Both the position numbers and the translations under genes were made by a program. From Magnetococcales bacterium (GTDB lineage: Bacteria > Pseudomonadota > Magnetococcia > Magnetococcales > DC0425bin3): DNA of 10,901 nucleotides. Below the pieces are notes generated by a model, which ran no database searches, was not told the origin of the DNA, and saw nothing but the letters and a program-made list of their open reading frames with translations. This document shows positions 1 through 6,338 of the stretch, piece by piece (position 1 is the first letter of the stretch; each line of letters starts with the position of its first letter). The stretch is from the NCBI GenBank assembly GCA_015229045.1, contig JADGCJ010000111.1:1-10901 (forward strand). Direction: 5' to 3'.

Positions 1-2
1 TG

Positions 3-203
3 CAACGCCTGCTGGCCGGGCGTCGCACTGAGACCGGGCGTGTGGTGGCCCTAAACGGGGGAATGGTCAGGGTAGCCACGACCCAGGGGGTGGTGGAAGT
101 GGTCGCCGATGCGGGACTTGCAGTGGGAGACCAAGTAACGGTGCGCGACGGGAGGGCAATCAAAAGCCAGGGATCAACGGATGCGCCGGTGTTTTTCGTG
201 TGA
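3..203 (+). CDS. C-terminal fragment of an unrecognised beta-rich protein
   Basis: An open frame runs in from the left edge and ends at TGA 201-203, leaving 66 residues of the C-terminus. The fragment alternates short hydrophobic beta-like stretches with Gly/Asp turns (GRVVALNGG, VRVATTQG, VEVVADAG, VGDQVTVRDG), which suggests a small beta-barrel or sandwich. It ends in a hydrophobic VFFV tail. No catalytic motif or recognisable family signature is visible, so I assign no function. It converges with the ParB-like gene ending at 380 and probably belongs to whatever lies left of the recombinase cassette. The frame is supported by the plausible protein composition and by its clean end just before a strong inverted repeat. 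The true start is outside the window. Confidence 0.55.
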   Translation, partial: QRLLAGRRTETGRVVALNGGMVRVATTQGVVEVVADAGLAVGDQVTVRDGRAIKSQGSTDAPVFFV

Positions 204-209
204 CGAGCA

Positions 210-249
210 GCGCGCCGGACTCGACCCGTCACCGGGGAATCCGGCGCGC
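210..249. terminator. Inverted repeat between convergent genes, possible terminator
   Basis: GCGCGCCGGA at 210-219 is perfectly repeated in inverted orientation (TCCGGCGCGC) at 240-249, with a 20-nt loop. It lies 7 nt after the stop of the left-hand gene and between two convergent genes, where a bidirectional terminator is expected. No T-tract follows either arm, so it is not a textbook intrinsic terminator. It could also be a protein-binding palindrome or an element boundary. The rest of the 204-379 gap holds only a tandem 9-bp direct repeat (CCCCGGAAG at 358-366 and 368-376). Confidence 0.4.
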
Positions 250-379
250 ACTTCTCGATCAGCAGGCCCCGATGGGATCGCCATCCTTCCTGCCCGTTCA
301 TCGATCCATCTCCCACGATGGCTTCTCCGAACGTCCCGGCGCTCGACGGGTCCCGGTCCCCGGAAGACCCCGGAAGTGG

Positions 380-1264
380 TCAGACGCCTCCGAGGCCAAA
401 CATGTCCATCTTCACGATCCGGTCGAGTTCGGTCAGCACATCTGGGTGATGTTTGACGAGGTGCCGACGGACCTGCTCGTTGTTCAACAAGGTTTCGATG
501 TAACGCTTGGTGATGGAGAGGGTCAGGGTGTCAAGGCCCAGGGTCCGTTCCACCAGTCGGGAGCGCTGGTCCAGATTGGCCATTTCCTTTTCCATCGCTG
601 CCAGATGATCGACCGCCATGGTGCGTGCCGCCTTGTTCTTGGGGGATACCTGCAGCATCTCCGGTGGAGTTGCGACCAGCAGGGCCTTAGCAAAGGTTTC
701 CGTGAAAGTGTTGGCCGCCACCATTCGCTCCACCACATCGATTTGCCGTACTGGTTTCATCTGGCGCAGGGAACGGAACACCCCCTGACCGATCTGCAGA
801 TCCTTCAACCGCTCCACGACCTCGGGGTGAATGCCGTCCAACAGATTGCTCCGGTTCCGGATGGTCCGGACATCGATGCCGAGGGCGCGGGACAGCCGTT
901 CCTCGGACACACCGCGTTCCAGAGCCCGCCGGATCATGAGATGCTCCTGCACCGTGGCAAGCCGGTTGACCCGCCGGTTGTAGGTGAATGCCTCGTCATC
1001 CCTGGCGATCAGGCAGAAGACCGACGTTTCCCCCATCTCCCGCAGGATATCAAGACGCACATGGCCGTCCAGCAGCAGGTACCATCCCTCCCTCTCTCCA
1101 TGGGGAAAGACGATGGGCGGTTCGATGATCCCCACTTCCCGGACAGAGGTCGCCATCTGGCGGTACTTGGGGGAATCCCGCACCGTTTTCGGTAGCTGGC
1201 GGGTGAGTTCGATCCGCTCCAGGAGGATCGTCACCCCTTCGGGATGAAAACCATGCTCAATCAT
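380..1264 (-). CDS. ParB/RepB-like partition-family DNA-binding protein (second paralogue)
   Basis: This 294-aa protein has the ParB N-domain layout. Residues about 10-90 form a ParB/sulfiredoxin-like fold with DGHVRLD (66-72) at the place of the canonical GERR nucleotide-binding motif. A helix-turn-helix follows at about 117-140 (SEERLSRALGIDVRTIRNR). A helical C-terminus of about 150 residues resembles the RepB plasmid-partition C-terminal domain. The GERR motif is degenerate (GHVR), and the usual ENLQR segment is replaced by a Tyr-Asn-Arg-Arg stretch at about 95-98, so classical CTP-clamp behaviour is uncertain. It is the last gene of the recombinase cassette and starts 3 nt after the stop of the upstream paralogue, so its translation is probably coupled. 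No ParA partner is visible, which argues for an accessory DNA-binding role in the recombinase element instead of ordinary plasmid partition. Confidence 0.85.
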   Translation of the reverse strand: MIEHGFHPEGVTILLERIELTRQLPKTVRDSPKYRQMATSVREVGIIEPPIVFPHGEREGWYLLLDGHVRLDILREMGETSVFCLIARDDEAFTYNRRVNRLATVQEHLMIRRALERGVSEERLSRALGIDVRTIRNRSNLLDGIHPEVVERLKDLQIGQGVFRSLRQMKPVRQIDVVERMVAANTFTETFAKALLVATPPEMLQVSPKNKAARTMAVDHLAAMEKEMANLDQRSRLVERTLGLDTLTLSITKRYIETLLNNEQVRRHLVKHHPDVLTELDRIVKMDMFGLGGV

Positions 1265-1267
1265 GTG

Positions 1268-2170
1268 TCAGCGCTCGCTCCTCCCATGCTCCCGCATCCA
1301 CGCCAACATGACGTTCGGCATGGAATCCAGCCCCTCGGCACGCAGCAGGGTCACGAAATGGTCGCTCCTGGTCAGGAGACCGAACATGGACGTGATCATG
1401 AGGAGCAGATTCCGGATCGTTTCTCCATGCCGGACGGTCAGTTTCAGGCGTTCGGCCTCTTCCTGGAACACCCGCATCAGGGTTTCCGGCGTGTACTGGC
1501 GGGTGGGACCGCTCTTTTTGTCGACGCCGGTCATGGCCTTACCCCAGCGAACCCGCCGTTCGAGCAGCCTCTTGACCTTGGCCAGGTCGATCTCCTTGCA
1601 TTCTCCGGCCTCATAGAGTTGTTGCAGGGCGGTCATCGTCTCCTGCTCGCCAACAGCGGCGATTTTTACCGCGATGCCTATGGGGATCTTTCCCAGGGAA
1701 ACCGCTCCAACCAGCCCGTCCTCTCCGCGTTCCAACAGCCTGACCACGCCCCCGACGAAGGTGGGATCCAGGTCCGTTTTCCGGGCGATCTCGGCGTTGC
1801 TGTATCCCCGCTCCTTGAGCGTGCCGATCTCCCGCATCAACTCCACAGGCCGGATCTGGCGGCGATGCAGATTCTCCACCAGACTCATGATCAGGCAGTC
1901 CTCCTCGGACGCCTCCAGGACAATGGCGGGGATCTCCTTTTCCCCCAGGGCGATGCAGGCCTCCAGACGCCCCTGGCCGCAGACGAGGTTGTAGGGATTT
2001 CCGGTTGCTCCCCCGTTTTCACGGCGGCTGACCGTGACCGGCTTCTTCAAGCCGATGTGGGCGATATTCTCCACGATGTCCCGATGAAAGACGGCCCGGT
2101 TGCGTTCCCGGCTGTTCAGGATCTCGATCTGCTCCACCGGGATCATGTGGACGGCGGGAGCGGCGTTCAT
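1268..2170 (-). CDS. ParB-like N-domain protein (first paralogue)
   Basis: This 300-aa ParB-family protein has an N-domain at about residues 8-105. GQGRLEA (65-71) occupies the GERR-box position and VENLHRR (98-104) matches the ENLQR box. A helix-turn-helix follows at about 120-145 (GYSNAEIARKTDLDPTFV), with a helical C-terminal domain to residue 300. Its ATG overlaps the recombinase stop as ATGA (2167-2170), and GGGAGG sits 4 nt upstream, so it is co-translated with the recombinase. It is clearly paralogous in architecture to the next gene, and the two probably act as a pair or heteromer. ParB family members bind and spread on DNA in segregation. Here, without ParA but joined to a serine recombinase, they may organise the recombination substrate or stabilise an excised circle. 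That role is inference. Confidence 0.88.
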   Translation of the reverse strand: MNAAPAVHMIPVEQIEILNSRERNRAVFHRDIVENIAHIGLKKPVTVSRRENGGATGNPYNLVCGQGRLEACIALGEKEIPAIVLEASEEDCLIMSLVENLHRRQIRPVELMREIGTLKERGYSNAEIARKTDLDPTFVGGVVRLLERGEDGLVGAVSLGKIPIGIAVKIAAVGEQETMTALQQLYEAGECKEIDLAKVKRLLERRVRWGKAMTGVDKKSGPTRQYTPETLMRVFQEEAERLKLTVRHGETIRNLLLMITSMFGLLTRSDHFVTLLRAEGLDSMPNVMLAWMREHGRSER

Positions 2171-3747
2171 GCCGCCTCCCGCAACCGCACCCGGCGCGCC
2201 AGGGCGAACAGGAAGGAGAGTTCATCGAAGCGAAAGGCATCCAGAAACGCGCCGTTGGCATCCTCAAGACGCAGCGGCTTCCGGTCGAAGAGCAGGGCGG
2301 GCAGCAGGTAGTAATCCCGGATCGCCTCGTTGCCTGGAGCCATGCGGGCGACGACGGAGATGTCCGGACACAGGCCGGTGTCGAAGCGGATGAGCCAGCG
2401 GGACGAACCGGTCAGGGTTTCCCGATGGCGAGCGATCACCAGGGAGACGGTGAACTCCCGGTTGACGGTGAGCAGATCGGTGACCGAATCGTGCTTCACC
2501 AAGCCGCCTATGCCCTCGATTCCGGCGATCATTTGGGCCACCGCTTCCGGATGAAGCCGCCGCAGTTGGCGATTGATCTCGATGTAGCGGTAGTCCCTGC
2601 CGGGATCGTATCCCACCAGCCGATAGGCCCGGAGCAGACTGCCGAACCGATGCCGAAAGGCTCCGCTGGAGGGCAGGGCTTCAGCCTCGTCGATGATCAT
2701 ACCGGACAGCAGACCCCGTTCCCGCAGCAGCCCTGCCAGGAGGTCCAGCATCTCCTGGTCGGTGAAGCGCCGGTCCCGTTCCGCGATGATGGTCTGGGCG
2801 GCGCGGAACATTTCCGGATCGACGATGGCCTGGAAAGCCCCTTCGGCCCGAATCCACATTTCAGGGGGATTGCGTGTCCGCTCCTGCTTGAGTTTGAAGG
2901 AGGTACGGTTGAAAACATTGTTGCCGATGTATTTCTCGTTGGTCAGCACCTGATGCACGGTTCCCCTGGACCATGGCGCGTTCAGATCGGTCTTGACCCC
3001 CTCCCGGTTCAACCAGGCAGCGATCTCCGACTCGCTCCTGCCATCCAGGACGAAGAGGCGGTACATCCGTTGCACGATGGCGACTTCCTCTTCGGGACCA
3101 GGGACGAGGATGACCCGTTCGGTCTGGAGACTCTTCCTCTGGTTGCGTTCCAGCCTGCGCTGGGGAACGCGGTGTTCATCGACCAGCATCCGTTGCAACC
3201 CGAAACCGGGCGGACCGCCCTGGCGAAATCCCAGGGAGATGAGTCGGCACTGGCCCAGAAAGACCTTGGTGGACAACTCACGGCTGTATTCGCCCGCCAT
3301 GACCCGTTTGGCGGTCTTGACGATGGCCGATCCCATGCTGCCGTCGTTGGAGAACTGCTCGGCGCAGTATTCGACGCGCACTCCAGCCTGCCGGATGAGG
3401 TATTCGAGGTGGGCGCTCTTGTCCACGTCCTGATACCGGCCCCAGCGGCTGACGTCGTAGACCAGCAGCACCTCGTAGCCCGGGTTGCCGTTGGCGACAT
3501 CCCGGAGCAATTCCCGGAATCCCTCGCGCCCTTGCAGGCTCAGACCGCTCCTGCTGTGGTCGGCGTAGGTACGAACGATCTCCATTCCCCGCCGGGCGGC
3601 GTACTGGGCAATGACGTCCTTCTGGTTCTCGGTGGAGTACTGCTGATGCTCCGTGGACATGCGCACGTACTGGGCGGCGCGCACGGGCGGGGTGTCGTCG
3701 GAGAACAAACCGGAAAGGGTGGGCTGGTTACGGCGTTTGTCGGGCAC
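2167..3747 (-). CDS. Large serine recombinase (resolvase/invertase family)
   Basis: This 526-aa site-specific recombinase has a resolvase catalytic domain at about residues 23-160. YVRMST gives Arg29 and the nucleophile Ser31, and YDVSRWGR gives Asp98, Arg101 and Arg104, matching the gamma-delta resolvase active-site pattern. The EYSRELSTKV helix near 153-162 resembles the long E-helix region. A 'recombinase' DNA-binding domain follows at about 175-290, including SESEIAAWLNREGVKT and the GTVHQVLTNEKYIG segment typical of large serine recombinases. Unlike classic phage integrases it shows no four-cysteine zinc ribbon: its only cysteines are isolated at 128, 167 and 460. The roughly 200-residue C-terminus is instead helical and unusual. 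The start is GTG, chosen because GAGGAG (3761-3756) lies 8 nt upstream. It heads the recombinase-ParB-ParB operon. Its target site is not evident here. Confidence 0.93.
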   Translation of the reverse strand: MPDKRRNQPTLSGLFSDDTPPVRAAQYVRMSTEHQQYSTENQKDVIAQYAARRGMEIVRTYADHSRSGLSLQGREGFRELLRDVANGNPGYEVLLVYDVSRWGRYQDVDKSAHLEYLIRQAGVRVEYCAEQFSNDGSMGSAIVKTAKRVMAGEYSRELSTKVFLGQCRLISLGFRQGGPPGFGLQRMLVDEHRVPQRRLERNQRKSLQTERVILVPGPEEEVAIVQRMYRLFVLDGRSESEIAAWLNREGVKTDLNAPWSRGTVHQVLTNEKYIGNNVFNRTSFKLKQERTRNPPEMWIRAEGAFQAIVDPEMFRAAQTIIAERDRRFTDQEMLDLLAGLLRERGLLSGMIIDEAEALPSSGAFRHRFGSLLRAYRLVGYDPGRDYRYIEINRQLRRLHPEAVAQMIAGIEGIGGLVKHDSVTDLLTVNREFTVSLVIARHRETLTGSSRWLIRFDTGLCPDISVVARMAPGNEAIRDYYLLPALLFDRKPLRLEDANGAFLDAFRFDELSFLFALARRVRLREAA

Positions 3748-3755
3748 GGCAGATT

Positions 3756-3781
3756 CTCCTCGGCGGAATGATCAGCCGAGG
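3756..3781 (-). promoter_or_regulatory. Hairpin overlapping the recombinase Shine-Dalgarno
   Basis: In the minus-strand transcript CCTCGGC (3781-3775) pairs perfectly with GCCGAGG (3764-3758) around a 10-nt loop containing the palindrome TGATCA. The 3' arm includes most of the Shine-Dalgarno GAGGAG (3761-3756) for the GTG start at 3747. The stem could therefore hold recombinase translation low, or the same sequence could be a DNA operator. The pairing is seen directly; the control role is inferred. Confidence 0.45.
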
Positions 3782-3845
3782 ATAGTTTGCTATTTGGAGA
3801 TTATCAACTATATAATTTCCCTAATGGCGATTTATCCCACAAACA
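3782..3845 (-). promoter_or_regulatory. AT-rich spacer, probable promoter/operator of the recombinase cassette
   Basis: This is a sharply AT-rich island between GC-rich genes, where the recombinase operon promoter is expected. On the minus strand GATAAT (3805-3800) resembles a -10 box, but no convincing -35 lies 16-18 bp upstream. TATAAT also occurs on the plus strand (3811-3816), with a weak TTGCTA 18 bp upstream. Arms ATAGTT (3782-3787) and AACTAT (3806-3811) form an inverted repeat that could be an operator, for instance for the adjacent double-XRE protein. I cannot fix the promoter from sequence alone. Confidence 0.3.
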
Positions 3846-3880
3846 CGTCCGTTACCGCCGGGGGTAGATCGGTTTCAGAA

Positions 3881-4390
3881 TCACGATGCGGCCTTGAGCG
3901 CCTTCCCCGCAATGCGGTGGGGAAGCCCTGCCGGATCACCGAGGAAAATCCAGTCCAGCGTGACACTGAACCGCTTGGCCATGCGGGACATGGCGTGGAG
4001 GTTGGGCGAGTCTTCCCCGGCTTCCCAGCGGGCCAGAGCCTGGAGTTCGACTTCGATGGCGGCGGCGAAGTCTTCCGGCGACATCTCCAATGCCTGCCGG
4101 ACGGCGCTCAGGCGATGGCCGATGGCGACACGCTGTTCCGGCGTATACTGGGCATCCGGAGGCTCCCCGCTCAGAATCCAATCGGTGGAGATGCCATACC
4201 TCTTCGAGAAGCGGATGAGGGTCATCAGATCGGGAGAACGCCGCCCCGTCTCCCAATGGTTCCAGGCGCTGGTTCCCACACCCAGGACGGCGCACACGTC
4301 CCGCTGGCTGAGGCCCACCGATTGGCGGGCCGCCTTCAGGCGCTGGCCGATGGCCTTCAGGAAATGGGGATCGTTGAGGTCGTCGCTCAT
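3881..4390 (-). CDS. Tandem XRE-family regulator with two HTH domains
   Basis: This 169-aa protein is built from two copies of the same Cro/CI-type helix-turn-helix unit. Copy 1 covers about residues 14-78 (IGQRLKAARQSVGLSQ, ending WNHWETGRRSPD and TDWILSGEPP). Copy 2 covers about 89-153 (IGHRLSAVRQALEMSP, ending ARWEAGEDSPN and LDWIFLGDPA). The copies align over their full length, offset by 75 residues, so an internal duplication is clear. Copy 2 has lost some typical HTH residues and may be partly structural. It starts 9 nt after the nuclease gene and ends 133 bp before the recombinase, so it may be the last gene of the nuclease operon or a regulator of the recombinase cassette. Its Shine-Dalgarno is weak (TAGG close to the ATG). 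It most likely acts as a repressor that binds as a pseudo-dimer. Its target is unknown. Confidence 0.85.
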   Translation of the reverse strand: MSDDLNDPHFLKAIGQRLKAARQSVGLSQRDVCAVLGVGTSAWNHWETGRRSPDLMTLIRFSKRYGISTDWILSGEPPDAQYTPEQRVAIGHRLSAVRQALEMSPEDFAAAIEVELQALARWEAGEDSPNLHAMSRMAKRFSVTLDWIFLGDPAGLPHRIAGKALKAAS

Positions 4391-4399
4391 GGCCTATCA

Positions 4400-6334
4400 T
4401 CATGAAAGGAGTTTGCTTGGGGAAAGTCGATTTCCTGGAATCCTGACCACCACTAGTCCACGATCCAGCGACTCTCCGGGACGTCGAATGACTACCGGAT
4501 GTACTTGGTCGCGCACATGAGCAACCCCATGAATTTTGTCCGTCAAATCAAGAACCATCAAGATACCAAGCCGGAGATTCGTATTTTGATATTCGACTGT
4601 TTGATGTTGATAGTTTCTAATCAATGTTTCAAAGGATGCATCTGATCGTTCCCTCTTAATTTCAATAATAAGACGATATGGAGGAAGAGAGACTAAAATG
4701 TCAGCCCTGCCTCCCCCGATTCCACGAGATTCACATGTTATTGATGGGCCGTCGCCAAGATTTCCAACTAGAAAATCGTGAAAATCATCTTGGAGTGCAT
4801 TTTCTGTTGGGTGAGAGCCATCGCCCTTTTTGAAAAGATACTCAAAACGCTTTGAATTCTCAATCGACCCATCTGTTCTTGAAACAAGAAAACATACTGC
4901 CTGATACAGAACGATCATAACTACATGCTGAACATCGGTTTGCTGGAATTGACTGAGGGCGGATAATGATTTGAAACAATCATGAAGAATAGGCTCAACG
5001 TCAGGTGACGATAAGGCGGGCTGGATATCATATTGAGCCGCCAAGATCCATGCAACAAAACCTTCTTTTCTGGCATTCCAATCTATATTGGCTGGCGTGC
5101 AACAATTCCCAGATTCTGTAATTTGTTCTGTTATTAAGGCGCCTTGTTTAGACTCCTCAACTAAGCGTGCAAGGATGAGAGAAGCTGGATGGTTCGTATT
5201 TTCCTCAACCCATTGATTGACAATATGTCTCAACCCCCTCTCACGCACCAATACGGAACGAATTGGCGGCACAAGAAGCGTTTCAATGCCGCTGTCATTC
5301 TCACGTTTCAAAACAGATCTGCTGGCAGAAACAATATGAACAAGAAAGTTCTCGATAATATATTTTGGATTAAACCACGCTGGTTCCTGTAACTTTGGAA
5401 CGAAATTAACGAGACGCAGAGACAGCATATACCATAAGGCCATCTCTGAAAAACGTGCACCAAGCCAAGACGGGGTATCTGCATTGTTATGCCACGCAAA
5501 AAGCTCAAACGCATTCTCCGATATGCGCGAAGCAAGCATAACAATATCTTTGGAATTTGCTTCTCTGGAAAACTCATCGATAGCCTGGAGGGCGCTCAGA
5601 TACAACACCGCATCGGGACGATTACAACGAATTTGTAACGCCACATCAAACCATTGACGAGCTTCCAGAAACTTTTCACTAATTTCTTCTACATTAGTGG
5701 CATCCAAACCTTCCACCAAGTTGGCCATACCAAGTTCAAATGCTGATTCATCACCGCTCCCATCAAGATGGGCCAGGGCATCCAAACGATTCTTCAGTCC
5801 ATCTACTCGCCATAGCGAATAGGATATACCAATGATCTTTGCTGCATGGCGTAAGTATTCCGCATTATCGTCATCTCGCACACCGACGACCTGCGCTAAC
5901 AAAGCGTATCTTTTTGAAATATCATCTTCTACAAAGCGGAATGCCCCGTCCAAAGCCTTGGCCCTAACCATGGGGGCAACAGAAGGATCTCCTGATACAA
6001 CAAGAAATGCAAGAAAGATCTGGTGTTCTGTATCGCTTGGAAATGGTCTGAACGAATGAACAATTTCTACTATTTCATCCATAACCAGTGAATCGCTAAT
6101 ATTCTTTACAGAGAAAATCACAATAGCCAAGCATGATTCCACATCTTCTGCCGCCAGAATCGATTTTAGAAGTATGCGGATAAATTCAGGTAGTAGCGGT
6201 GAATGAACAATTTCAGGCAAAGACTCCTGAATGATGGCAACCCCTCCAAGATCGGCAAGAAATGTTTCCATCCCCTTGTTGAGGACATTGATCAGCTGTT
6301 GCTCTAGAGGATGGATGTCGGGAATTTGGTCCAT
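4400..6334 (-). CDS. Helical-repeat protein with C-terminal PD-(D/E)XK nuclease domain
   Basis: I place the start at ATG 6334, giving 644 aa. It lies 4 nt beyond the ATPase stop, with GGTGA just upstream. The longest frame would start at 6388 but would overlap the ATPase by 50 bp. Residues 1 to about 495 are almost wholly alpha-helical, with many short amphipathic helices that suggest a TPR/HEAT-like solenoid; I recognise no named family. Residues about 505-600 carry a restriction-endonuclease-like fold: Glu511 in a helix, GGGRADIL with Asp545, then LIIEIKRE with Glu558 and Lys560, followed by a YQHQ helix (575-578). This is a complete PD-(D/E)XK active site, so DNA (less likely RNA) cleavage is the probable activity. 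As last gene of the three it is the likely effector, held or triggered by the ATPase. GC content is near 40% in sampled lines, far below the recombinase genes, suggesting separate acquisition. Confidence 0.8.
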   Translation of the reverse strand: MDQIPDIHPLEQQLINVLNKGMETFLADLGGVAIIQESLPEIVHSPLLPEFIRILLKSILAAEDVESCLAIVIFSVKNISDSLVMDEIVEIVHSFRPFPSDTEHQIFLAFLVVSGDPSVAPMVRAKALDGAFRFVEDDISKRYALLAQVVGVRDDDNAEYLRHAAKIIGISYSLWRVDGLKNRLDALAHLDGSGDESAFELGMANLVEGLDATNVEEISEKFLEARQWFDVALQIRCNRPDAVLYLSALQAIDEFSREANSKDIVMLASRISENAFELFAWHNNADTPSWLGARFSEMALWYMLSLRLVNFVPKLQEPAWFNPKYIIENFLVHIVSASRSVLKRENDSGIETLLVPPIRSVLVRERGLRHIVNQWVEENTNHPASLILARLVEESKQGALITEQITESGNCCTPANIDWNARKEGFVAWILAAQYDIQPALSSPDVEPILHDCFKSLSALSQFQQTDVQHVVMIVLYQAVCFLVSRTDGSIENSKRFEYLFKKGDGSHPTENALQDDFHDFLVGNLGDGPSITCESRGIGGGRADILVSLPPYRLIIEIKRERSDASFETLIRNYQHQTVEYQNTNLRLGILMVLDLTDKIHGVAHVRDQVHPVVIRRPGESLDRGLVVVRIPGNRLSPSKLLS

Positions 6335-6338
6335 GATA

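Noticed and set aside
358..376. Start of a CRISPR or tandem array (CCCCGGAAG twice)
   Set aside because: There are only two 9-bp copies 1 bp apart, with no further units or spacers.
200..1195. Plus-strand frame of 331 aa opposite the second ParB gene
   Set aside because: It overlaps a well-supported ParB/RepB-like gene, shows no family features, and begins within the stop region of the left gene.
380..2170. Ordinary plasmid or chromosome partition (parAB) locus
   Set aside because: No ParA ATPase is present, both ParBs have altered GERR boxes, and the genes are coupled to a serine recombinase.
1244..2311. Long plus-strand frame of 355 aa opposite the first ParB gene
   Set aside because: It is rich in Gln, His, Pro and Asp with no domain, and lies antisense to a clear ParB-family gene. 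Such antisense frames are common in GC-rich DNA.
2425..3771. Long plus-strand frame of 448 aa opposite the recombinase
   Set aside because: The minus strand encodes a recombinase with intact active-site residues. This frame has no motif, and its composition is typical of an antisense shadow.
3881..4390. Toxin-antitoxin pair with the XRE protein as antitoxin
   Set aside because: No small toxin-like partner lies beside it. The neighbours are the large nuclease gene and the recombinase.
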